Source of the DNA: Kitasatospora indigofera
Lineage (GTDB): Bacteria > Actinomycetota > Actinomycetes > Streptomycetales > Streptomycetaceae
Assembly (NCBI RefSeq): GCF_014655955.1
Contig: NZ_BNBO01000001.1
Span: 270,716-334,715, forward strand
Length of the DNA: 64,000 nucleotides
Direction: 5' to 3'
Shown in pieces: positions 35,244 through 43,802 of the stretch. The notes under the pieces were generated by a model. That model was given only the letters and a program-made list of their open reading frames with translations. It was not told where the DNA came from and did no database searches. The position numbers were made by a program, and so were the translations under genes. The number at the start of each line of letters is the position of its first letter. Within the stretch, counting starts at the first letter, position 1.

Positions 35244-35400
35244 CCTGCGGTCCGGTCGCCGATTCTCTGTGCCCTCCTTGTCCCGTCTGTCCGCAATTCG
35301 GGCAGATATGCGAAGAGTGTGAGGATTTCGGGCGGGCGGCGTCCAAGTAATCGGCGGTCCCGCGACGGGTCCGCACCGGGCGAGGTCGAGGAGGCCTGCC

Positions 35401-35871
35401 ATGACCGACACGTCCAGCAGTTTCCCGCAGGGCGAGGCGCGCCCGGCAGACGGCCTGCAAGGTCGCGTCGGCGCGGACCGGGCGCCCGAGGAGCGGGGGA
35501 GGACGACCGTCGCGGACGGCGTCGTGGAGAAGATCGCGGGCACCGCCGCGCGGGACGTCCCCGGTGTCCACGCCCTGGGAGCCGGGATGTCCCGCACTCT
35601 GGGCGCGGTACGTGAGCGCGTTCCGGGCGGGGGACGGGCCAGCGTCAGGGGCGGGGTGAAGGTGGAGGTGGGCGAGCGCCAGGCCGCCGTCGACCTCGTC
35701 GTCGTCGTCGAGTACGGCGTCCCCATCACCGACATGGCGGGCGACGTGCGCGTCAGCGTCATCTCGGCGGTGGAGCGCCTGACCGGCCTGGAGGTCGTGG
35801 AGGTGAACATCGCCGTCGACGACGTCCACCTCCCCGAGGACGAGGACGACACGGAGAGCCGCGTCACCTGA
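35401..35871 (+). CDS. Asp23/Gls24-family envelope stress protein
   Basis: This 156-residue protein starts at ATG 35401. After a disordered leader, the Asp23 domain spans about 38-145: TVADGVVEKIAGTAARDVPGV, a Gly/Arg-rich loop, then VKVEVGERQAAVDLVVVVEYGVPI and VRVSVISAVERLTGLEVVEVNIAVDDVHLP. Asp23 proteins are abundant membrane-associated, envelope-stress proteins bound by the anchor AmaP, which is encoded at 37318. It is the first gene of a five-gene same-strand cluster opposite the ECF sigma factor. Confidence 0.9.
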   Translation: MTDTSSSFPQGEARPADGLQGRVGADRAPEERGRTTVADGVVEKIAGTAARDVPGVHALGAGMSRTLGAVRERVPGGGRASVRGGVKVEVGERQAAVDLVVVVEYGVPITDMAGDVRVSVISAVERLTGLEVVEVNIAVDDVHLPEDEDDTESRVT

Positions 35872-35958
35872 CCGTCGGCCGCCCGAGCCGACACCGCCGC
35901 CGGGACGCTGCGGCGTGATGCGGGCGACCCGGGTGGCACCGAAGAAGGAGCATGTGAG

Positions 35959-36147
35959 ATGAGCACAGCCGCACTCGGTCTGCTCGCGGGAATGGCGCTG
36001 GGATTCGCCGGATACTTCGGCGGGTTCTGGGCCTTCCTCCTGGTCCTCGTCCTCGGGGTGGTCGGCCTCGTCGTCGGGCGCCTCCTGGAAGGCGACGTCG
36101 ATGTCAGGGACTGGCGCCGGACCCGGTCCGAGGACCGGCACCGATGA
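35959..36147 (+). CDS. Small membrane protein of the Asp23 cluster (DUF2273-like)
   Basis: This 62-residue protein has two hydrophobic segments (LGLLAGMALGFAGYFGGFWAFLLVLVLGVVGLVVGRL) followed by a charged tail DVDVRDWRRTRSEDRHR. Small DUF2273-type membrane proteins accompany AmaP/Asp23 in many Gram-positive bacteria. Its stop overlaps the next start (ATGA), showing translational coupling. Confidence 0.8.
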   Translation: MSTAALGLLAGMALGFAGYFGGFWAFLLVLVLGVVGLVVGRLLEGDVDVRDWRRTRSEDRHR

Positions 36148-36503
36148 CCCCGCAGCCCGTCACGCCGCGCGAGCGCGGTGCCACCGTCATCCCGGACCGC
36201 GTGGTGGCCAGGATCGCCGCCCGGGCCGGCCGGGAGGCCCTCTCCGCGCGGCCGAACCGCCCGGCGCGCGCCGCACCGCCGGCCCCCGACGCCTCGGCGC
36301 ACGTCCATGGCAGCTCGGCCCGCATCAGGCTGGCCGTCGAGCTGCCCTACCCGACCGACCTTGCCGCGGCCGCCCGCGAGCTTCAGCGCCAAGTGGCCCA
36401 GCGCGTGGGCCGCCTGACCGGACTTGAGGTCACCGAGGTCGCCCTCGCGATCCGCCGACTCCTTCCCGAGGGCAGCGACGGCCGTGTCGGCCGCGTCGTC
36501 TGA
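36144..36503 (+). CDS. Second Asp23/Gls24-like protein, short form
   Basis: This 119-residue protein is coupled to the preceding gene by a 4-base overlap. It keeps the Asp23 outline in reduced form: VIPDRVVARIAARAGREAL, a disordered Pro/Ala linker, ARIRLAVELPYPTDLAAAARELQRQVAQRVGRLTGLEVTEVALAIRRL. The overall pattern parallels the protein encoded at 35401, so it probably arose by duplication. It likely joins the same membrane-associated complex. Confidence 0.75.
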   Translation: MTPQPVTPRERGATVIPDRVVARIAARAGREALSARPNRPARAAPPAPDASAHVHGSSARIRLAVELPYPTDLAAAARELQRQVAQRVGRLTGLEVTEVALAIRRLLPEGSDGRVGRVV

Positions 36504-36603
36504 CCCGCACCCGGCGCAGCCCCGTCAAGGAGCTGCTCCCGGCGGACCGCCGCCGGGACGAGCCACCCCCGCCGCCCGCCACCAGATCCCAGGGAGAGCC
36601 GGC

Positions 36604-37269
36604 ATGACACACCAGCCCCCGGCCGTCTCCGACCCGGACCCCGAACCACCCGCGCCAGGCCGCCCGCCCGACGACGCACCGCCCCCCACCTCACCGCCCG
36701 GCAGGACCATCGCCGGCCCCGACCACGCAGCCCCGCGCTGGTGGTCCGAACGAAGGCTTCCCGCCGCGGCAGCAGCCCTCCTCGTCCTCGCGGCCAGCGC
36801 GTTCACGCTCTTCGACGTCGCCCGGGTGCGCACCGGCCACACCGCCGCCGCCTGGCGTAAAACCCTCGCCGACGAACTCGCAACCCGACCGATCGACGAC
36901 CCCTGGGTGATCACCGGTGCGGCTGTGGCAGCCGCCCTCGGCCTGTTCCTGCTCGTCCTGGCACTCACCCCCGGACGCCGGCACCTCCTGCCCATGGCCG
37001 CCACCGCCGACCCCGACGGCCCGCGGGCCGTACTCGACCGCGACGGCGCCGCGCGACTGCTGCGCGACGCCGCCCTGCGAGTGCCGGGGGTCTCCCACGC
37101 CGACATCAGGGTGCGCCGGCGCCGGATCAACGCCCGCGCCCAGGTCACCTTCCGCGACCTGGACACGGTGCGCACCGAGGTGACCGGAGCGCTGACAGCG
37201 CAGCTTGACGCCCTCGCCCTGGCCCAGGTGCCACGGCTCACGGTCCGGGCCCGCCGACACGGCCCGTGA
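36604..37269 (+). CDS. DUF6286 domain membrane protein
   Basis: ATG 36604 gives 221 residues. A Pro-rich cytoplasmic leader (1-50) is followed by two membrane segments (LPAAAAALLVLAASAFTLF at about 52-70; WVITGAAVAAALGLFLLVLAL at about 100-120). A C-terminal domain comes last (DGAARLLRDAALRVPGVSHADIRVRRRRINARAQVTFRDLD) that is Asp23/AmaP-like in its last part. DUF6286 proteins occur in actinobacterial Asp23 clusters; the role is probably a membrane scaffold. Confidence 0.8.
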   Translation: MTHQPPAVSDPDPEPPAPGRPPDDAPPPTSPPGRTIAGPDHAAPRWWSERRLPAAAAALLVLAASAFTLFDVARVRTGHTAAAWRKTLADELATRPIDDPWVITGAAVAAALGLFLLVLALTPGRRHLLPMAATADPDGPRAVLDRDGAARLLRDAALRVPGVSHADIRVRRRRINARAQVTFRDLDTVRTEVTGALTAQLDALALAQVPRLTVRARRHGP

Positions 37270-37317
37270 CCGCGCTCCCGCGGCGACACAGACCCCAGTG
37301 CCACAGGAGACGACCTG

Positions 37318-37917
37318 ATGAACTCTCACTCCGTCCTCAACCGGACTCTGCTGGCCGTGGCCGGTCTCGTCCTGCTCGGCGGCGGCCTGCTCGTGCTCAC
37401 CGGCGCCCTGGACCTCTACCGGCGCTGGAACCTCGAGCCACCCGCCGACTGGCCCCTGACCAGCCCGCACGACACCATCGTCCCGGCCCAGGACCGCACC
37501 CGCTGGACGGACGAGGGCTGGTGGTGGCCCACCGTCATCGCTGCCCTGGCCATCCTCATGGCCCTGGCCCTGTGGTGGCTCCTGGCACAGCTGCGCAACC
37601 GCCACCCCGGACGCCTCCCGGTCGGCAACCCGCCCTGCGACGGCGTCGAACTGCACGACAGTGCCCTTGCCGACGCCCTCGCCGCCGACACAGCCCGACT
37701 CCCCGGCGTCCACACAGCGCACGCCAACCTGACCGGGCAGGCCGACCACCCCCACGCCACCGTCGACCTCACCCTCGAAGCGGACGCCCGCCCCCGCGAC
37801 GTACTCCACGCCCTGGAAAGTACCCTGCACCGCGCCCGACAGAGCACCGGATGGGAGCACCTCCCCACCCGGGCCATGCTGCGCGTCTCCCCGCACCGTC
37901 CACACCGCGCCGAGTGA
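37318..37917 (+). CDS. amaP: AmaP-like alkaline-shock membrane anchor
   Basis: This 199-residue protein has two membrane helices (NRTLLAVAGLVLLGGGLLVLTG at about 8-29; WWPTVIAALAILMALALWWLLAQL at about 69-92) separated by an external loop of about 40 residues. A C-terminal cytoplasmic domain follows (LADALAADTARLPGVHTAHANLTG ... VDLTLEADARPRDVLHALE). This is the AmaP layout, which tethers Asp23 to the membrane. It ends the Asp23 cluster, which fits family context. Together the set should form an envelope-protecting layer under stress. Confidence 0.8.
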   Translation: MNSHSVLNRTLLAVAGLVLLGGGLLVLTGALDLYRRWNLEPPADWPLTSPHDTIVPAQDRTRWTDEGWWWPTVIAALAILMALALWWLLAQLRNRHPGRLPVGNPPCDGVELHDSALADALAADTARLPGVHTAHANLTGQADHPHATVDLTLEADARPRDVLHALESTLHRARQSTGWEHLPTRAMLRVSPHRPHRAE

Positions 37918-38149
37918 CCCGCTCCGGGCGGGTGCGGGCGGTGACGGGGCATCATGACGTGTTACGCCGAGGTGGAGGGGGCCAGGGGGCGGAGGCTCGC
38001 GTTCGCCGGATGCTCGCCGGGAGCCTTGGTATCGGGGGCCGGGAGTGGTGTCTGCGTGTCCGCACTCGCGGGCGTGGGCCCCTGTCCCGGGGGTGCCCCT
38101 TGGCGAGGTGCCTGAGCCGGAAGAGGTACGGGGGCGAAGGGATGACGTC

Positions 38150-38938
38150 ATGAACACCACCACCAAGGTTGCTCTGGCGGCTGCGGCCGTCGGCGGATAT
38201 GTACTTGGACGCCTGAAGAAGGGGCGGCTCGCCTTCGCCGCCGCGACGTACATCGCCGGGCGGCGGTTTGGGCTCGATCCGCGGCAGTTCGCCACAGAGG
38301 GGCTCCGAAAGCTGGGTGAGGTGCCCCAGGTCGCGGAGCTCAGCGAGCAGGTCAAGGGGGAGCTCCTGGAGACGGGCAAGAAGGCTTTGGCCGCTGCGGC
38401 CGACCGACGAGTCGGCGAGCTTGCGGACTCCCTGCGCGAGCGCACTCTGAACATCGGCAAGCCGAAGGACGAGGAGGAGTTCGAGGAGGAGAAGCCGGAG
38501 GGCGAGAAGGAGTCCGAAGAGGACGAGGAGGAGCCCGAAGACGAGGAACGGTGGGAGAAGGCACCGGATGAGGAGGAGCCGGAGGAACCGGCGCGAAGGC
38601 ATGCCGCGCGCCGTGCCGGGCATGCCTCGCGGTCGGCTCCCGAGGCAGTGCCCGGGCCCTCGCCCGAAGGCAAGTCCGCGAAGAAGGCGGCCGCCCCCGC
38701 GAAGAGGGCCCCGACTAGGAAAAACCCGGTGAAGAGCACCTCTCCGGCGAAACGGTCCGCAGGTCGCGCGGCACCGGCGAAGGCAGCGGCCAAGAAGACG
38801 CCGACGCCGTCACCGAAGGCGGCCACCCCCGCGAAGAGGGCCCCGGCCAAGCGGAAGCCGGCGAAGGCTCCGGCGGAGAAGAGTGCCGCGAAGAAGACCG
38901 CCGGCGACGCGTCCCCGACCCGTGCCCGCAGCAGGTAG
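38150..38938 (+). CDS. Protein with membrane-like N-terminus, acidic middle and histone-H1-like tail
   Basis: ATG 38150 follows GAAGGGA and gives 262 residues. Residues 1-30 contain a hydrophobic Ala-rich segment (KVALAAAAVGGYVLGRL). A helical part follows (EGLRKLGEVPQVAELSEQVKGELL). Then comes a stretch of nearly uninterrupted Glu/Asp (about 105-150). The last ~80 residues are Lys/Ala/Pro-rich repeats (SAKKAAAPAKRAP-type), as in bacterial histone-H1-like proteins. Similar proteins occur near streptomycete gas-vesicle and stress genes. DNA or polyanion binding by the tail is inferred. Confidence 0.7.
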   Translation: MNTTTKVALAAAAVGGYVLGRLKKGRLAFAAATYIAGRRFGLDPRQFATEGLRKLGEVPQVAELSEQVKGELLETGKKALAAAADRRVGELADSLRERTLNIGKPKDEEEFEEEKPEGEKESEEDEEEPEDEERWEKAPDEEEPEEPARRHAARRAGHASRSAPEAVPGPSPEGKSAKKAAAPAKRAPTRKNPVKSTSPAKRSAGRAAPAKAAAKKTPTPSPKAATPAKRAPAKRKPAKAPAEKSAAKKTAGDASPTRARSR

Positions 38939-38941
38939 GTC

Positions 38942-39218
38942 ATGGCCACGACCGACCGTGAGCCGTTCGAGACATCGGGTTTCCGGCGCGGTGCTGTTCC
39001 TGGTCATCGCCGACGTGCGGCTCGCGGGCAGCCGGCACCCGGCTATCGCGATCACGCTGATCATCCTGTGCACGGTGGCGAGCGTGGCCCGGTACTGCGG
39101 TGCCGACACCGTCGCCGTTCGGCGGGCTGAGCGCCTGGGCGTGCCGGGCCGTGCCGTCGGTCGAGGCGGCGCGGTCCGGGGGTTGCCCTCCGGGGACTCG
39201 CCGGGTGGCACGAGGTGA
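38942..39218 (+). pseudogene. Frameshifted small membrane-protein gene
   Basis: ATG 38942, 3 bp after the previous stop, starts MATTDREPFETSG. Near 38980 the coding signal moves to another frame, which continues GAVLFLVIADVRLAGSRHP and AIAITLIILCTVASVARYCG with a clear hydrophobic segment and then a Gly-rich tail to 39218. One indel near 38980 would join them into a single small membrane protein. It may be a real frameshift or a sequencing error. Confidence 0.4.
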
Positions 39219-39235
39219 TCTCTCGGTCAGCGCCG

Positions 39236-39269
39236 CGCCGCCGGCCTCGCGCGTGGCGGGCCGGCGGCG
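39236..39269 (-). terminator. Hairpin terminator after the DUF7144 gene
   Basis: A perfect 11-bp stem (39236-39246 with 39259-39269) and 12-base loop lies 14 bp past the stop of the reverse-strand gene at 39284. Confidence 0.6.
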
Positions 39270-39283
39270 GCGGGTCAATCCTT

Positions 39284-39706
39284 TCAGTCCGTTCTGGTCG
39301 TTCCGGCGCAGAGCGCCCAGATCACGAAGATGTCGATGGCGATCAGCACGATGGCCCAGAAGGGGTAGTAGGGCAGCCACAGGAAGTTGGCGATCATCCC
39401 CAGCCCGACGACGGCCACACCGACGACACGTGCCCAGACGGCACCACTGAACAGGGCCGCACCGGTCAGAACGATGAGTATGCCCAGGATGAGGTGGATC
39501 CAGCCCCAGCCGGTGGTGTTCATCTTGTAGGCGTAGTTGCGGGTGACGACGACCAGGTCGTCCTTGGCGATGGCGGCGATCCCCTCGAAAATCGCCATGG
39601 CGCCGCCGAAGATCATCAGAACGGCGGCGAAGACGGTCCAGCCGGTTGCGAACGGCCTTCGGGAAGTCTGGCCACCCGTCGGCGTTCCGCTGATGTTGCT
39701 GGCCAT
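39284..39706 (-). CDS. DUF7144-type four-helix membrane protein
   Basis: ATG 39706 follows GAAGGAG and gives 140 residues with four hydrophobic segments: WTVFAAVLMIFGGAMAIFEGIAAI, GWIHLILGILIVLTGAALFSG, WARVVGVAVVGLGMIANFLWL and FWAIVLIAIDIFVIWALCA. The YAYKMNTTGWGWIHL segment before helix 2 is typical of the actinobacterial DUF7144 family. The function is unknown; such genes often sit in stress islands. It is the last gene of this island and is read toward it. Confidence 0.85.
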   Translation of the reverse strand: MASNISGTPTGGQTSRRPFATGWTVFAAVLMIFGGAMAIFEGIAAIAKDDLVVVTRNYAYKMNTTGWGWIHLILGILIVLTGAALFSGAVWARVVGVAVVGLGMIANFLWLPYYPFWAIVLIAIDIFVIWALCAGTTRTD

Positions 39707-40272
39707 GTTCGGGCTCCTTCGAGAACAACCTCGCCGCCGAATCGGGCGACCTGGTCGGAGACTCCACGTCCAGGCTGCCACGGCGGAAGCCGGGCAGCAC
39801 CTCCGGACTGCCCCGGTTCCCCTCGGGCCCGCCCGACGGCACCTGCGGCGGAGGTTTGCGGGATGGGCCCCGGCCGCTGCTGAGGCCCGGGGCCATGGTG
39901 GGTCCTGTCAGGCCGGCTCGTTGCCCAACGGCAAGCTCGAACGCTTCAGCCGTACCCGCTCCTCCAGTGGGCCTGCGCACAGCCGCACCGGACCGAGCAG
40001 GAAAGTGCGATGCCCGCCCCCTCAGCACCGACTCGCCGCTGTGGACACAACCGCGTTCCAAGGCCGTCCACGCCGGCCGGAGGAGTCCACCGCAACAGGC
40101 AGAACGGCTCGCCCGGCCTTGACCCGTCGAGCGGGTAGGGCGGACCGGCCCGCTGGACCGGCGATCCTGGGCGCGGGACCCCGGGGTGGGATTCCTGGGG
40201 TCCGCGGTGGCGACAGCGGAGATCCCACCGCTTGCGACGGCACTGGGCGCCGCCGCGGGCATTTTCGGCGCT
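39707..40272. other. 566-bp gap, nothing recognised
   Basis: Only mixed Arg/Pro/Ala frames are present. No ribosome site or motif supports a gene. The gap separates the stress island from the remnants that follow. Confidence 0.4.
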
Positions 40273-40508
40273 TGTCCACAGCCCTGTCCGGCGGCGCCCT
40301 CGGCGTGCCCACGGCGGCCGCCGGCGCCTACGTCCCCACGACCTCTGTCGCCTTCGACATGGCCGGTGCCGCCCCGGTCGTCGGGACCTTGGGCAAGGCC
40401 GGCCAGGTCGGTGCGAAGCTCTTCGCCTACTCGCGCCAGGCTGATGTCGTCAGCGACGCCTGGAAGGACGGTTCCAAGGCCGCCCGGGCCGCCAAGGACG
40501 GTGGCTGA
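40273..40508 (+). pseudogene. Gene fragment, possibly the end of a pre-toxin or T7SS-linked protein
   Basis: From about 40273 the + frame becomes protein-like (LSTALSGGALGVPTAAAGAY, then SVAFDMAGAAPVVGTLGKAG, ending DVVSDAWKDGSKAARAAKDGG) and stops at 40508. The hydrophobic Gly/Ala pattern followed by a helical end is like pre-toxin/linker regions of large secreted actinobacterial proteins. No start or upstream domain exists, so it appears to be a leftover C-terminus. Confidence 0.4.
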
Positions 40509-40512
40509 GGTG

Positions 40513-41022
40513 ATGGACCGCTCCGCGCCGGCTCGTCGCCTGGACGGCAGGAGCGCCGAGGTCGTGGTCAGGAACTCCTGCCGGGGGCCCGAGCTGGGGC
40601 AGCAGATCTGGGCGGCGGCCCTGTGCGGGTACCACCTGGAGCGCCACGACCCCGGCGTGATGCCCAGCCTGGCCGGCCCACGCCTGCACTTCGTCCTTGA
40701 CCCGGACCCCGCCGCGCAGCAGCGGGCCGCCTGGATGAGCCGGCCCGCACCACCAGACCGACTTGTGCAACACCTGGACATCCCTGCCGGCCCCGTGGTC
40801 GTGACGGTGCAACAGGGCCCCAGCCTGCGGCTGGCTGGCGACGACCAGGTACTCACGGTCTCTGCCAAGGCCTCCCTGCCCATGACGCCCGAACGCCAAG
40901 GCGGCCCCCACCATCAGCTCGCCGCCGGCCTGCCGGTAGATCGCGAGCGGGAGCCGTTCGTCGTGCCGGTCGCACCAGTTCGTAGGGGAACGTGTCGGCC
41001 GGTCATTCACGTGCGGGGGTGA
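40513..41022 (+). CDS. Hypothetical 169-residue protein
   Basis: ATG 40513 lies 4 bp after the stop of the fragment above, as in coupled genes. The best protein-like stretches are ELGQQIWAAALCGYHLERHD, GPRLHFVLDPDPAAQQRAAW and IPAGPVVVTVQQGPSLRLAG. The last 40 residues look like non-coding sequence and overlap the end of the LAL regulator by 20 bp. No family is recognised. If the fragment is the end of a toxin-like gene, this position would suit an immunity protein, but that is speculative. Confidence 0.35.
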   Translation: MDRSAPARRLDGRSAEVVVRNSCRGPELGQQIWAAALCGYHLERHDPGVMPSLAGPRLHFVLDPDPAAQQRAAWMSRPAPPDRLVQHLDIPAGPVVVTVQQGPSLRLAGDDQVLTVSAKASLPMTPERQGGPHHQLAAGLPVDREREPFVVPVAPVRRGTCRPVIHVRG

Positions 41023-43750
41023 CGGTGTGTGGGAGTTGGACGCGTGAGTGCAGTCCGAGTTTCCGGTAGACGCGGGTGAGGGTCGCTTCGACCGTCTTGA
41101 CGCTGACGGTGAGGGCGGCGGCGATGTCGCGGTTGCTCGCGCCGCCGGCGGCGAGTTCGGCGCAGCGTTGTTCGGCGCCGGTGAGGTGGGGGCGGGTGCT
41201 GTTGTCCGAGGGGAGGGTGTCCAGTCGGCGCAGGGTGCGCGCGGCGGCTTCGGCCCAGGGGTGTGCTTGGTGGGTGGTGAAGAGGTCGGCGGCGCTCTGG
41301 GCGGCGGTGCGGGCGCTGGCACGGCGTCGGGCGCGGCGTTCGGTGTGGCTGAGCGCCAGCAGGGTCCGGCCGCGGTCGAGGGGGAGGTGGTGGAGGTGGT
41401 CAGCCGCTTCGCCGAGGCGGTGGGCGGCGGTGTCGTAGTCGCCGCGGGCGGCTTCCAGGAGGGCCTGGGCGCGGTCGAGTCCGGGCAGGACGGAGGTTCT
41501 GCCGAGGCCGGTGGCGGTGCGGCGGGTGTCGTCCAGCAGGTCCTGGGCCTCGTCGAGGCGGCCGTGGGCGGTGAGGGTTTCGGCGAGCTCGGGGTGCCAG
41601 CGCAGGAGGGACGGGTCGCGGACCTGCTGCCGCTCCTCGAGGGCGCGCACTTCTTCCAGGGCGTCGAGGGCTTCTTTGGGGTGGCCGGTGGCCATGAGGA
41701 GGTGTCCGAGGGCGAAGAGGTTGCGGGAGAGGAAGACCTTGTTGTCCTCGTGCCGGGCGGTGTCGATGCCGCGGCGTGCGTGGGCGAGGGCGGTGTCGGT
41801 GTTCCGGGCGGCGCCTTCGATGAGGGCGGAGGTGTAGCAGGCCGGGGCCGGTGACAGGGAGGTGCGGTCGGTCAGGATCTGGGCGCGGTGGGCGTGGTCG
41901 AGGGCCCTGGTGCAGCGTCCGGCGCGCAGCTCGGCTTCGGCAAGGCTGCGCAGGATGTCCACGGTGGCTTCGGCGTCCGCCGTCCGTTCGGCTTCGACGA
42001 GCAGAGGCAGCAGCAGGGCGCGGGCCTGGTCGGGGCGGTCGTCGAAGAGGGTGTGGCGGGCGGCGAGGTGCTGGGGTGTGCCGTTGACGGGGGTGTGCGG
42101 ATTGCGTGGCAGGAACAGGGCCCGGGCGAGCGTGGCCCCGGTTCCGGGGTGGCCGAGGATGCGCTGGAAGCGGGCCTGCAGGGTCAGCGCCATGGCGGTG
42201 GTGGCAGTGTCGCCCGCGGTCTCGGAGAGGGTGGCGGCCTGTTCGGCGAGGTCGCATGCCCGGTGGGGGTCGCCTTCGTTGACGTTGGCCCAGAGGGACC
42301 GGCGGATGAGGATCTGCGCGGTCAGGTCCGGGTGTCCGGCCGCCGTGTGTAGGGCGTCGGCGAACAGGTGGTCCGCGTTGTCCAGGTGCTGTCCGCTCGC
42401 GTCGATGAGGGCGATGAGGGTGTCGACGCGTCGGGCGGGGCTGCTGTCGTGCTGCAGGACGAGGCGGGCAGCGGTGCGGCCGCGGGCCAGGTCTCCGTAG
42501 TGTGCGGCGTCGCGGGCCGCGGTCAGCGCCCTTTCGGTGAGCAGGGCGGTGTCCTGGGGCGGGGTGCGCTGGGCGGCGAAGAGGGAGAGTTCGGCGGCGA
42601 GGGCGTGTTCCCCGCGCCGCCGGGCGCTCACGGCGGCGCGGGCGGCGTGCTGGGCGATGCACGGGTCGTCGGCGTCGGAGGCCAGCGCGTTGTGCCGGTC
42701 ACGGCGCAGGCTGTCGTGGCTGGCTTCGGCCAGGCGTGCGTGCAGGAGCCTGCGGGCGGTGTCCGGCAGGCGGGCGGTGAGTTCGGCGCCGATGGCGGAG
42801 GCGGTGAACCGGACCGTCCCGTCGGGCTGGTCCATGTCGATGAGTCCGGCGGCCTCGGCCTCGGTCAGGAGGTGCTCGGCGGCCGGGCCGGCGAGGTGGC
42901 CGAGGAGCTTGCGGTCGGGCCGGTCGTCGAGTGCGGCGAAGGTCAGCAGTTCCTGGACTTCCCCCGACACGGTGCTCAGCCACTCGCCCACCAGCCGGCG
43001 GGCCGCCGGGGGAAGGACCGGGTCGTCCTCGGGACCCTGAGCGGTCGGCACGTCGGCGGTGCGACCGCGGTCGTCGGCGAGTGCCAGGGCCAGGGCCAGG
43101 GCCAGGGCCGGATTCCCGCCGCTGCGCGCGTGGATCCGGGTGACCTCACGTGCGGTCGGCCGGTACAGCGCGAGCAGCGCCGCAATCTGATGGTGCACCA
43201 GCGACGGTACGCGCACCACGTGCGCGTCCTCGCCGCTCCAGTGGCCTTCGGCCCCGGGCCGCCAGGTGCGCTCGGCCACGATGACGGGCAGGTCCGGGGC
43301 CAGGCGCAGGGCCCAGCGCAGGACGGCCGCGCTGGCCGCGTCCAGCCACTGGGCGTTGTCCACCACCAGCGTCAGGGGCGGGGCCTCCCGCAGGAGGGCT
43401 GTGGTCAGTCGGCGCAGTCGCAGTGCGGGACCGGAGCCGTCCGGGGAGCCGGGCTGGCCGGCGGCGTCGAGGGCCGCTGCGAGTTCCCCTGCGGCGGGCA
43501 GCGGTTGGAGGGCCAGCGCGAGTTCGAGCAGGCCGGTCCAGGAGATGCGGGCGTCCTGCGGGCCCGGGGCCAGCCGCAGCACGGGCAGGCCCGGCCGCCG
43601 CGCCAGCACCCCGGCCGTGGTGGTCTTGCCGATTCCGGGCGGACCGAACAGCACCACGCGGCGGGTGCCGGGCACGTCGTCCGGCACCACCGCCGCCACG
43701 GCGCCGGCTGCTCCCTGAATGTCGCTCAACCATGTTGCGGAGTCTCGCAT
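41003..43750 (-). CDS. LAL-type LuxR regulator with AAA ATPase domain
   Basis: ATG 43750 gives 915 residues. The N-terminal AAA domain has Walker A FGPPGIGKTT (about 36-45) and Walker B LTLVVDNAQW. The middle (about 370-830) is made of TPR-like helical repeats. The C-terminus carries a LuxR helix-turn-helix (GASNRDIAAALTVSVKTVEATLTRVYRKLGLHSR, about 870-905). LAL proteins are large ATP-dependent activators. It is divergent from the M4 protease gene with 182 bp between, so that gene is its likeliest target. A GCCAGG hexamer repeat encodes an Ala-Leu run near residue 220 (about 43083-43110). Confidence 0.9.
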   Translation of the reverse strand: MRDSATWLSDIQGAAGAVAAVVPDDVPGTRRVVLFGPPGIGKTTTAGVLARRPGLPVLRLAPGPQDARISWTGLLELALALQPLPAAGELAAALDAAGQPGSPDGSGPALRLRRLTTALLREAPPLTLVVDNAQWLDAASAAVLRWALRLAPDLPVIVAERTWRPGAEGHWSGEDAHVVRVPSLVHHQIAALLALYRPTAREVTRIHARSGGNPALALALALALADDRGRTADVPTAQGPEDDPVLPPAARRLVGEWLSTVSGEVQELLTFAALDDRPDRKLLGHLAGPAAEHLLTEAEAAGLIDMDQPDGTVRFTASAIGAELTARLPDTARRLLHARLAEASHDSLRRDRHNALASDADDPCIAQHAARAAVSARRRGEHALAAELSLFAAQRTPPQDTALLTERALTAARDAAHYGDLARGRTAARLVLQHDSSPARRVDTLIALIDASGQHLDNADHLFADALHTAAGHPDLTAQILIRRSLWANVNEGDPHRACDLAEQAATLSETAGDTATTAMALTLQARFQRILGHPGTGATLARALFLPRNPHTPVNGTPQHLAARHTLFDDRPDQARALLLPLLVEAERTADAEATVDILRSLAEAELRAGRCTRALDHAHRAQILTDRTSLSPAPACYTSALIEGAARNTDTALAHARRGIDTARHEDNKVFLSRNLFALGHLLMATGHPKEALDALEEVRALEERQQVRDPSLLRWHPELAETLTAHGRLDEAQDLLDDTRRTATGLGRTSVLPGLDRAQALLEAARGDYDTAAHRLGEAADHLHHLPLDRGRTLLALSHTERRARRRASARTAAQSAADLFTTHQAHPWAEAAARTLRRLDTLPSDNSTRPHLTGAEQRCAELAAGGASNRDIAAALTVSVKTVEATLTRVYRKLGLHSRVQLPHTVTPARE

Positions 43751-43790
43751 CGGGCCATCGTGCGCCCTCGGGGCCACCCTGCGCCAGGAC

Positions 43791-43802
43791 AAGGGTTTTC
43801 CC
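43791..43802. promoter_or_regulatory. Candidate regulator site AGGGTTTTCCCT
   Basis: A short inverted repeat (AGGG, TTTT, CCCT) lies in the divergent region between the LAL regulator and the M4 protease, 41 bp before the regulator start and 131 bp before the protease start. It may bind the LAL protein; this is inferred from position only. Confidence 0.3.

Noticed and set aside
36104..36427. Alternative frames over the Asp23 cluster
   Set aside because: They conflict with genes joined by an ATGA overlap and with clear family motifs.
43083..43110. Phase-variable switch in the LAL gene
   Set aside because: The unit is 6 bp, so copy changes would not shift the frame; kept only as a length-variation note.
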